Assembly: GCA_947631585.1 (NCBI GenBank)
Contig: CANRLY010000046.1
Location: 1-11,807, forward strand
Source: an uncultured Clostridia bacterium
GTDB taxonomy: Bacteria; Bacillota; Clostridia; Oscillospirales; Ruminococcaceae
Direction of reading: 5' to 3'
Length of the DNA: 11,807 bases
Part shown: piece after piece, positions 1 through 5,578 of the stretch
Numbering within the stretch: the first letter of the stretch is position 1
Layout of the letters: every line of letters begins with the position of its first letter
Notes under the pieces: generated by a model
Databases searched by the model: none
The model's input: the letters and a program-made list of their open reading frames with translations, nothing else
Told to the model about the DNA's origin: nothing
Position numbers and translations under genes: made by a program

Positions 1-427
1 CATGAGAAGAGCAAGAGCAGGAGCTGCTAACATCGTTCCTAACTCTACCGGCGCTGCTAAGGCTATCGGACTGGTTATCCCTGAACTGAACGGCAAGCTC
101 ATCGGTTCTGCTCAGAGAGTTCCTGTTCCTACAGGTTCTACCACCATTCTTACCGCTGTTGTTAAAGGCACAGACATCACCAAGGAGAGCATCAACGCTG
201 CAATGAAAGCTGCTTCTTCCGAGTCTTACGGCTACAACGAGGATCCTATCGTTTCTTCCGACGTTATCGGAATGAAATATGGTTCTCTGTTTGACGCTAC
301 CCAGACTATGGTCGCTAAGATAGCTGACGATCTGTACGAAGTACAGGTAGTTTCCTGGTATGACAATGAGAACTCCTACACCAGCCAGATGGTAAGAACC
401 ATCAAGTATTTTGCTGAACTGGGATAA
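1..427 (+). CDS. gap: Glyceraldehyde-3-phosphate dehydrogenase, C-terminal part (5' end outside window)
   Basis: This is the last ~141 residues of type I phosphorylating GAPDH, a cytosolic glycolytic enzyme that converts glyceraldehyde 3-phosphate, phosphate and NAD+ to 1,3-bisphosphoglycerate. The sequence shows the hallmark catalytic-domain stretch RRARAGAANIVPNSTGAAKA, then IPELNGKL, the substrate-binding segment QRVPVPTGS, and the C-terminal signature SWYDNENSY followed by the closing helix. The full protein is normally about 335 residues, so the NAD-binding domain and the active-site cysteine lie upstream of base 1. The Met at base 2 is internal and not a start. The stop TAA is at 425-427, followed 16 nt later by a terminator hairpin. 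It is the only plus-strand gene here and converges on the methyltransferase gene. Family assignment is secure. Confidence 0.97.
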   Translation, partial: MRRARAGAANIVPNSTGAAKAIGLVIPELNGKLIGSAQRVPVPTGSTTILTAVVKGTDITKESINAAMKAASSESYGYNEDPIVSSDVIGMKYGSLFDATQTMVAKIADDLYEVQVVSWYDNENSYTSQMVRTIKYFAELG

Positions 428-443
428 TATTTCTCACAATAGT

Positions 444-477
444 AACAAAGCCGCTCGTTATCGGGCGGCTTTTTGTT
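444..477. terminator. Shared bidirectional intrinsic terminator between gap and the FkbM gene
   Basis: A 9-bp GC-rich stem (449-457 with 462-470, loop TTAT) is followed on the plus strand by a T-rich run, which fits termination of gap. On the minus strand the same stem is followed by TTTGTTA, a weaker tract, so it may also end the convergent methyltransferase transcript. Outer A/T pairs (444-446 with 475-477) lengthen the stem after a short bulge. The minus-strand stop codon of the methyltransferase (476-478) lies at the foot of this hairpin. Confidence 0.85.
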
Positions 478-1540
478 ATTTCTTGCAGAAAAGATTTGTT
501 TCCCACGCAGGATAATACGGATAATGGCGCAAATAAAACTTATACTCCGGCTGAAGCTCGTATATTTGCAGCGGCAGAGCGAACATATCCTCCAGTCTGT
601 GGTAAACGGCTACGCACAGGGTCGGAGAATACTTTCTGATGGTCTCACTTGTGCCTTCAAGAGCCTTGCTTTCTGCGCCCTCCACGTCGTACTTTATATG
701 ATCTGCCGGCTTTCCGGACAAAAGCCCGTCTACCGTCACACAGCGGACGGGTTTTCCGCTTTTTACTACCCTGCCCATTCTTCCGCCGCCGGAAGTAAAG
801 CTGACCTCACCGCAGCAGTTCCAGGCGGCAGCGTTCACGCACTCGCAGCCGGAAAGTTCAGACGCATAAGCCGACAGTTTTCTGAAATTGCCGGGGTCAG
901 GTTCTACGGCAATTATACCGCTGTCCTTTCCGCCGTTTTGGATATACTCCCTGACAGTATCGCCGTTATAAGCGCCAAGATCCACATAAGTCCGGCAGTT
1001 TTCAGGCTTCACTATCGTCCGGTAAGCTTCTTCCGGCGACGATTCGCAATCCCTGAGATAGTGCAGTTCACCGGTTATCTTATAGGCAAGGACGTTTTCA
1101 AAGACCAGCCTTGACTGCTCGTCAGCCAGCAGTTCCCAGACTTTTGCCGCATCTGCGGCGTTTTCTTTAAGATACTCTTTTGTAAAAGGTTCACCGCCGA
1201 CCACAGCGGTATCCGGCAGCAGCAGTTTATGCTTTTTGGAGATATCGTCAAGCTTATCCATCAGGCTTTTATATCCAGCCCCGAAAGCTACTGCTATGGC
1301 AAATTCCCCGAACTGTTCTTCCGCCTGGGAAAGAGTCAGCACTTTATGTCCCATAAACGAATGTCCCCTGACGAACTCATCGCTTGCAAATATCCCGGAC
1401 TCCTTGATCCCAAAGGCTTCAAACTGTCTGAGCAGTTTCACGCAGCCGTCGCCCATGCCGTAGACCAGCACCGGCAAGCCCAGGTCTTTCAGCGCTTCCC
1501 ATGAGGACTTCAGCCCCATAAAATATTCCAGTGAAAACAA
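476..1540 (-). CDS. FkbM-family SAM-dependent methyltransferase with N-terminal Rossmann-like domain
   Basis: This is a 354-residue two-domain protein. Residues ~20-110 look like a small Rossmann-type domain (VLVYGMGDG at 24-32), and ~180-354 form an FkbM-type methyltransferase domain. The SAM-binding motif I is YVDLGAYNGDT (185-195), the acidic strand-2 residue lies in VEPDP (212-216), and IKYDVEGAE (282-290) is typical of FkbM proteins. The C-terminal AVYHRLEDMFALPLQIYEL and YKFYLRHY are also characteristic. FkbM enzymes O-methylate sugars, polyketides or lipids; the substrate here is unknown, and a surface glycan is only a guess. The start is TTG at 1538-1540, chosen because AGGGGG lies 7 nt upstream; an ATG at codon 8 has no good SD. 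The gene follows the PH-domain gene across a terminator and has no visible promoter of its own, so read-through is its likely source of expression. Confidence 0.88.
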   Translation of the reverse strand: MFSLEYFMGLKSSWEALKDLGLPVLVYGMGDGCVKLLRQFEAFGIKESGIFASDEFVRGHSFMGHKVLTLSQAEEQFGEFAIAVAFGAGYKSLMDKLDDISKKHKLLLPDTAVVGGEPFTKEYLKENAADAAKVWELLADEQSRLVFENVLAYKITGELHYLRDCESSPEEAYRTIVKPENCRTYVDLGAYNGDTVREYIQNGGKDSGIIAVEPDPGNFRKLSAYASELSGCECVNAAAWNCCGEVSFTSGGGRMGRVVKSGKPVRCVTVDGLLSGKPADHIKYDVEGAESKALEGTSETIRKYSPTLCVAVYHRLEDMFALPLQIYELQPEYKFYLRHYPYYPAWETNLFCKK

Positions 1541-1555
1541 TCAAATTCCCCCTGC

Positions 1556-1584
1556 AAAAACAAAAGGCAGGTAGAGCCTGCCTT
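1556..1584 (-). terminator. Intrinsic terminator after the PH-domain gene
   Basis: An 8-bp perfect stem (AAGGCAGG with CCTGCCTT; 1577-1584 with 1564-1571, loop of 5) is followed on the minus strand by TTGTTTTT. It begins 5 nt after the PH-domain stop codon. The SD of the methyltransferase gene begins immediately after the T-run, which leaves no room for a separate promoter between the terminator and that gene. Confidence 0.85.
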
Positions 1585-1589
1585 ATCTG

Positions 1590-1997
1590 TTACATATCTT
1601 CGTCGCCATCGTCCATATTATCTTCATTGAAGCAGTGACCTGTACCCACCATGTCTCTTCCGCGGATATTGTACTTATCCCGTTGTAGATTTACCTGCTT
1701 GTCGATGAGGCTCATCACAGCACGGGGGTTCTTGATGGAGACCAGTTCCTTTACGGGCGTATCAACGTCTTTTACAGTAACGATGATAGTTCCGCATTTG
1801 AACAGTCGCTGAAAAAACGGAAGTTTCAGTTTTTTATCGGTAACTCTATAGATCTCGCACTCGTCCTCTTCAATGGTAAGAAAGCCTTTTCTGGTAATAA
1901 GCTTTTCGGTGGTAAGAAAATATCTGGTAAACGAAAGCGGAAGTCCGAACAGCGTTCTTTTTTTATCTGTCCAGAGATATTCAAAATCATTCTTCAT
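1590..1997 (-). CDS. Small PH-domain (bPH2/DUF304-type) protein
   Basis: This is a 135-residue soluble protein with no signal peptide or membrane segment. Residues 1-100 match the short bacterial PH-domain proteins common in Clostridia: a W..KRTLFGLPLSFTRY opening, TEKLITRKGFLTIEEDECEIYR, then FFQRLFKCGTIIV and a closing helix around SIKNPRAVMSLID. The fold is a seven-stranded barrel plus helix. The cellular role of these proteins is not established and I do not assign one. The tail after ~110 is unrelated to the domain and ends in a very acidic stretch (DNMDDGDEDM). The ATG start is supported by GAGGAG 8 nt upstream. A strong extended -10 promoter lies ~40 nt upstream, and the gene ends in an intrinsic terminator, so it is mainly monocistronic. 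Confidence 0.85.
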   Translation of the reverse strand: MKNDFEYLWTDKKRTLFGLPLSFTRYFLTTEKLITRKGFLTIEEDECEIYRVTDKKLKLPFFQRLFKCGTIIVTVKDVDTPVKELVSIKNPRAVMSLIDKQVNLQRDKYNIRGRDMVGTGHCFNEDNMDDGDEDM

Positions 1998-2038
1998 ATC
2001 TGTATCTCCTCATGTCTGGTAAATAAACTCTATTTCAT

Positions 2039-2066
2039 ATTGTACCATATTATTGAAAAAAGTCAA
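2039..2066 (-). promoter_or_regulatory. Sigma-A promoter of the PH-domain gene
   Basis: On the minus strand, the -35 is TTGACT (2061-2066), then a 16-nt spacer, then the -10 TACAAT (2039-2044) preceded by TGG, an extended -10. The predicted start of transcription is near 2032, giving a leader of ~35 nt before the ATG at 1997. The surroundings are AT-rich. Confidence 0.8.
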
Positions 2067-2139
2067 GCATTATTATCAGATAAAAAGCAAACGGTCAGTT
2101 TTTCTTAAAGCAAACGCTATTTTCCCTTTAAAACAACTT

Positions 2140-2174
2140 ATGCCCCAAGCGGCTTTATATACCGCTCAGGGCAT
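2140..2174 (-). terminator. Intrinsic terminator of the amidase gene
   Basis: This is a 13-bp stem (2162-2174 with 2140-2152, two G-U pairs, loop of 9), followed on the minus strand by AAGTTGTTTT. It starts 14 nt after the amidase stop codon. The T-run is interrupted, but the stem is long and GC-rich. Confidence 0.8.
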
Positions 2175-2188
2175 TGATTTTAAATTTA

Positions 2189-3001
2189 TCACATGATACC
2201 CAGTTGTTCGCCGGTATCGAATATTGCCTGGGCGATGGCTGCGGCATATTCGTCAAAGTTCTTATCAAACAGCTTGTTGTCTTTGCTGCTGGTCATAAAT
2301 CCCATTTCCACAAGGCAGCTAGGCATCAAAGTATCCATATTGACCTGATAGTCGTAAGTGGGGTGACCTATATATCCGAACTGCACTTCCCTGTCCTCGG
2401 AAATGCCCACTTCTTTCAAAGCGTCCATAATATTCTGAGCTAAGAGCGTATCCTCTTTCGGCTTCTTCTTAGATACCCATATCTCAACGCCGTTTCCCAC
2501 CTCGGCGCTGTTCCTATGCAGCGAAACAAACAGGTCTGCTTTTGAGTCGTTTGCGATCTTGCACCTGTCGTCCAGCGAAACGAACTCATCGGAATCCCTG
2601 GTCATCACAACTTCCACGCCAAGTTCTTCAAGTTCTTTTTTGACCGCCTGAGAAAGTCTCAGGTTATCGTCTTTCTCTATTCTTTCTTCGCTGCTGTCGG
2701 TACTTCCGCCGTCCTCTCCGCCGTGTCCTGCGTCTATGACAACTTTCATCGTTTTCACAGGAACGCTTTTATCCTCTTCAGCGTTATCGTTGGAGGGTCT
2801 GTTTGCAAAGCCGGGGACTTCCAGCGGAACTTCCACCGTATCAGCCGGAGCTTCTTCGCTGTCAGACCCTGACGCCAAAAAGACTATCAGAGATATCACG
2901 CCGACTATTACCACAATTAATATTGCCGCTGCGACAAACACCTTATCCCAGCAGATCGTATAGCCTTTTGAGGGCTTTTCAGTTTCATTATCTATTTTCA
3001 T
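2189..3001 (-). CDS. Membrane-anchored N-acetylmuramoyl-L-alanine amidase (Amidase_3)
   Basis: This is a zinc amidase that cleaves the bond between N-acetylmuramic acid and the stem-peptide L-alanine of peptidoglycan. With the ATG at 3001 it has 270 residues: a short cytosolic N-terminus, one membrane segment (about 21-43), an acidic Ser/Asp/Pro-rich linker (44-84), then the catalytic domain (~85-265) outside the cell. Zinc ligands are visible as H93 in VVIDAGHGG, E109 in RIEKDDNL and H162 in SLHRNS; the catalytic Glu is E232 in CLVEMGF. No SH3, LysM or SPOR domain is present. A start 42 nt further upstream (3043) is open but lacks an SD. The ATG at 3001 has AAGGA 7-8 nt upstream and lies in the inverted repeat described separately. 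The gene resembles CwlD-type amidases, but a sporulation role cannot be shown from sequence. It has its own promoter and a ~150-nt leader. Confidence 0.93.
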   Translation of the reverse strand: MKIDNETEKPSKGYTICWDKVFVAAAILIVVIVGVISLIVFLASGSDSEEAPADTVEVPLEVPGFANRPSNDNAEEDKSVPVKTMKVVIDAGHGGEDGGSTDSSEERIEKDDNLRLSQAVKKELEELGVEVVMTRDSDEFVSLDDRCKIANDSKADLFVSLHRNSAEVGNGVEIWVSKKKPKEDTLLAQNIMDALKEVGISEDREVQFGYIGHPTYDYQVNMDTLMPSCLVEMGFMTSSKDNKLFDKNFDEYAAAIAQAIFDTGEQLGIM

Positions 3002-3023
3002 AAAATTATCCTTCGTTTTAAAC
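2997..3023 (-). repeat. Inverted repeat arm carrying the amidase SD and start codon
   Basis: The core AAGGATAATTTTATGAA (2997-3013, minus strand) contains the amidase SD (AAGGA) and ATG. The match to the partner arm (3174-3201) continues for 10 more bases (GTTTAAAACG) with one mismatch and one single-base gap. The loop between the arms is 150 nt. Confidence 0.9.
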
Positions 3024-3157
3024 ATAATAACCGACAGGAACATTCCAAAACACGTTTGGCAGCCTATTTCTCAGAACCTTTTGCAAAAAAGCGCAGATAG
3101 CAAGCTTTTGCGGCAAAAAGTAACAACCGCCGTCACTTTTGTTATCGGTCTGTAATA

Positions 3158-3186
3158 ATTATACCATGTTACAGTTCAAAACGCAA
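3158..3186 (-). promoter_or_regulatory. Extended -10 promoter of the amidase gene
   Basis: On the minus strand, the -10 is a consensus TATAAT (3158-3163) preceded by TGG. A 17-nt spacer leads to a partial -35 TTGCGT (3181-3186), which lies inside the right arm of the inverted repeat. The predicted transcription start is near 3151, inside the loop of that repeat. A dyad CTGTAA/TTACAG (3150-3155 and 3169-3174) straddles the -10. Confidence 0.8.
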
Positions 3187-3201
3187 GGATAATTTTATGA
3201 A
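3174..3201 (+). repeat. Second inverted repeat arm, upstream of and overlapping the amidase -35
   Basis: The core at 3185-3201, read on the plus strand, is identical over 17 nt to the amidase SD/start region. The match extends back to 3174 (GTTCAAAACGC versus GTTTAAAACG in the other arm). In minus-strand RNA the single mismatch becomes a G-U pair, so the two arms could form about 27 base pairs with one bulged G. Confidence 0.9.
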
Positions 3202-3236
3202 TTTTTTACGCATTAATTAACGGTAAGATACTAATT

Positions 3237-3257
3237 ACAGAAATAAACGGTTTCTGT
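3237..3257 (-). other. Weak hairpin after pyrB, not a convincing terminator
   Basis: A 7-bp AT-rich stem ACAGAAA/TTTCTGT (3237-3243 with 3251-3257) starts 10 nt after the pyrB stop. The minus strand continues AATTAG rather than a T-run. No canonical terminator is visible between pyrB and the amidase promoter, so read-through of pyrB RNA into the amidase gene is plausible. Confidence 0.4.
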
Positions 3258-3267
3258 TCAGGAGGGG

Positions 3268-4365
3268 TCAGAGCATGAGAGTCCGCTCGTCGCAAAACTC
3301 ACAGATCAGGTTATCGCCTATTCCCACAAAAGACTTAGGAAGATAAGTTTCGGTATTAGTTATGCACTTGCTGTTCGGGCAGGAGATCCTGTATTCCTTG
3401 CCGAAAAGCAGCGGTGCAGGCTGTTCCTTGCCTTCCAGCACCGTAAGTATCAGAGCCATTCTCACATAGACCCCATATTTAGCCTGTATAAAATACTTTG
3501 CTCTTGGGTCGTCGTCTACGTCCACGGCTATTTCGTCAACTCTCGGCAGCGGGTGGAGCACCACCAGGTCTTTTTTGGCTTTAAGCATTTTATGGCGGTC
3601 AAGCACATAGACGTCTTTCTGCTTCTGGTACTCCTCCTCGGAAGCGAACCTTTCACGCTGTATCCTGGTCATATAGAGAACGTCCAGTTCGCCAATAGCG
3701 TCCTCCAGCCTTTCCACCTCTTTATATTCCGCACCTTTCGCCGACAGCACGTCCTTTATATAAGACGGCAGTTTCAGCGCATCAGTGGAAATAAACACGA
3801 ATTTGTTGTTTTTATACATAGACATTGCCTTAACCAGCGAATGAACTGTCCTGCCGTTTTTCAGATCGCCGCACATACCGATAGTCAGGTTTTCAAGGCT
3901 GCCCTTTTCCTCTCTGAGGGTAAGCAGATCGGTAAGCGTTTGGGTCGGGTGGAGGTGTCCGCCGTCGCCTGCGTTTATTATCGGGCAGTCGGCAGTAAGA
4001 GCCGCAGCCTTCGCAGCCCCTGCGACCGGGTGTCTCATAACAAGGATATCGGCATAACTGCTGACTATTTTGGTGGTGTCTTTAAGGTTCTCGCCTTTTG
4101 CAACTGAGGAAGTTGACGGATTGTCAAAGCCGATTATACTTCCGCCAAGTCTTATCATAGCCGTCTGGAAAGACATTTGCGTTCTGGTGGACGGCTCATA
4201 GAACAAAGTCGCCATTATCTTGCCTTTACAGCTTTGGGAATATTTTTCAGGGTCATTCTTGATATTATGTCCCAGTTCTATCAGGCGGTCCCAGAAAGCC
4301 ACGGGATAGTCGTTCAGGTCTATCAGATTCAGATATGACGAACTCAATTGAAACAGTCCTCTCAT
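3268..4365 (-). CDS. pyrB: Aspartate carbamoyltransferase with fused PyrI-type zinc domain
   Basis: ATCase catalyses carbamoyl phosphate + aspartate to carbamoyl aspartate, the first committed step of pyrimidine synthesis, in the cytosol. Visible sites are the carbamoyl-phosphate loop STRTQMSF (59-66), the 80s-loop Lys in SSVAKGE, MRHP (110-113), GDGGHLHPTQTLTDLL (133-148), NGRTVHSL (170-177), YMTRIQRERF (231-240) and HPLPR (271-275). After ~320 residues there is a short extension homologous to the zinc half of PyrI: CPNSKC (329-334) and CEFC (355-358). This four-cysteine spacing closely matches E. coli PyrI C109/C114/C138/C141. The PyrI nucleotide-binding domain is absent. The ATG at 4365 has no clear SD; a TTG at 4347 has AGAGG 10 nt upstream, so the start is uncertain by six codons. 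The predicted leader is only ~27 nt, which is too short for a PyrR attenuator. Confidence 0.93.
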   Translation of the reverse strand: MRGLFQLSSSYLNLIDLNDYPVAFWDRLIELGHNIKNDPEKYSQSCKGKIMATLFYEPSTRTQMSFQTAMIRLGGSIIGFDNPSTSSVAKGENLKDTTKIVSSYADILVMRHPVAGAAKAAALTADCPIINAGDGGHLHPTQTLTDLLTLREEKGSLENLTIGMCGDLKNGRTVHSLVKAMSMYKNNKFVFISTDALKLPSYIKDVLSAKGAEYKEVERLEDAIGELDVLYMTRIQRERFASEEEYQKQKDVYVLDRHKMLKAKKDLVVLHPLPRVDEIAVDVDDDPRAKYFIQAKYGVYVRMALILTVLEGKEQPAPLLFGKEYRISCPNSKCITNTETYLPKSFVGIGDNLICEFCDERTLML

Positions 4366-4398
4366 TATTTATTTTCACAGATCAATCCGGTCTGTTTA

Positions 4399-4427
4399 AG
4401 TATACCATATTTTGCTGTTTTCCGCAA
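4399..4427 (-). promoter_or_regulatory. Extended -10 promoter of pyrB
   Basis: On the minus strand, the -10 is TATACT (4399-4404) preceded by TGG. A 17-nt spacer separates it from a partial -35 TTGCGG (4422-4427). The predicted start is near 4392. The -35 lies 6 nt beyond the stop codon of the DHHW gene, and no terminator hairpin is seen between them, so pyrB can also receive transcripts from the upstream operon. Confidence 0.7.
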
Positions 4428-4433
4428 CTGTTT

Positions 4434-5567
4434 TTACTCAAGAAGGGAGAGTTTTTTCAGGTCGGTATCAGAAGCAAATCCCGAAAAACTGTAAAGCACC
4501 AATATCTTGTCGTAATAGTCGGCGTCAATGGAATTATTGATATCGAACGGGCTTATACTGCGCAGGTCAACGGCGGTTATTTCGCTGAAATGCTGAGTAA
4601 GAAACGGAATAAAGCACTGAGCGTAGCTGTCTTTAATCACCAGGAGCTTTTCGCCGTCCTGAAGATTGGTCTTTATGTTCACTATCGGTTCCATGGCGTT
4701 ATTCAGATAGAAGCTATACTTATCTTTCTTTTCCAGATACTGGCTGAAATACATACTGTTGTAGCTTTCGCCGCCGATGGTGACTTCCGCCGCATCAATG
4801 CCGGTCTTGGGGTGAAAAACGTCTATCATATCGGGAGCTATGCCGTTATACAGCGTCCTGGAGTTGAACGTTCCATAAAAGTTGGAATTGACGTGTTCGA
4901 TATCATAGGAACTCATCGGCGTAGGGTTATACCCCATTTTCCTGATAGCTGCGTTATACGCAAGGTATGCGCCGTAGGAAGTCCAGTGGTGGTCGTTTCG
5001 GTAGTACACATACTCGTCACGGGAGGAATACAGTTTCGGAAAAACGTTGAGAGTCGTCACCTTATCGCTGAATCTGTAGTAGATGTCGTCTATCGCTTTT
5101 TTCTGGTCTGTGTTCAGGTAATATTTCGGTATATCCTCATAATATACCCCTGCGGCGGTAGGAGGTATCATTACATACACGGAAGCGTCAGTTATTTCGG
5201 CAAGGTGGTTGATGGCTTCTACAGATGCGCTCACAATATCGTTGTCCACCTTTGTAACAGGCTCTACCATTCTGTTATGAAGTATAAGTACGCCGTTTTC
5301 CTCTTTCTTTCCCATAAGCAGATCGGAGTTGAGTTTTACTGACTCAAGGCTGTTCCTGAAAGCAAAGTGGTCAGAAATATACTTGTCAGTGTCTTTCATA
5401 AAGCTCTCATCAAAGAAGCTGCTTACCGAAAAATTCGGGGCTTGCGCCAAACTGCGGTTCTCGTTTTCTGAAAACTCATCTTTTTGTCTGATAATAGTTA
5501 TCAGCAAGAACACCGCCATCATTACAAAAAACAACAACACGGACACATATTTCATAGCTGTTTTCAT
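4434..5567 (-). CDS. DHHW-family SGNH-like protein, probable partner of the MBOAT acyltransferase
   Basis: With the ATG at 5567 this is a 377-residue protein with one N-terminal membrane segment (about residues 6-27) and an extracytoplasmic body. The family-defining motif DHHWTSYGAYLAYNA starts at residue 192, and a Ser lies in KDSYAQCFIPFL (S314). Together these match the Asp-His and Ser elements of the AlgJ/AlgX/DltD-like SGNH fold. The segment ENRSLAQAPNFS just after the membrane helix is also typical. Such proteins take an acyl group moved across the membrane by an MBOAT partner and place it on a polymer; the target is not identified. A GTG at 5576 is open but lies within the SD itself; AGAGG is 8 nt before the ATG at 5567. 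The gene begins 11 nt after the MBOAT stop TAG, which overlaps this SD, so the two are translationally coupled. Confidence 0.88.
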   Translation of the reverse strand: MKTAMKYVSVLLFFVMMAVFLLITIIRQKDEFSENENRSLAQAPNFSVSSFFDESFMKDTDKYISDHFAFRNSLESVKLNSDLLMGKKEENGVLILHNRMVEPVTKVDNDIVSASVEAINHLAEITDASVYVMIPPTAAGVYYEDIPKYYLNTDQKKAIDDIYYRFSDKVTTLNVFPKLYSSRDEYVYYRNDHHWTSYGAYLAYNAAIRKMGYNPTPMSSYDIEHVNSNFYGTFNSRTLYNGIAPDMIDVFHPKTGIDAAEVTIGGESYNSMYFSQYLEKKDKYSFYLNNAMEPIVNIKTNLQDGEKLLVIKDSYAQCFIPFLTQHFSEITAVDLRSISPFDINNSIDADYYDKILVLYSFSGFASDTDLKKLSLLE

Positions 5568-5578
5568 TGTCAGCACCT

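Noticed and set aside
473..1114. Long plus-strand open frame of 213 codons opposite the methyltransferase gene.
   Set aside because: It is a shadow of the FkbM coding sequence, has no recognisable domain, and would start inside the gap terminator.
3002..3043. Longer amidase starting at ATG 3043 or ATG 3025.
   Set aside because: Neither has a usable SD, while ATG 3001 has AAGGA at proper spacing and gives a normal short cytosolic tail before the membrane segment.
4335..5342. Plus-strand open frame of 335 codons opposite the DHHW gene.
   Set aside because: It lies antisense to a clear DHHW-family protein and its translation has no family features.
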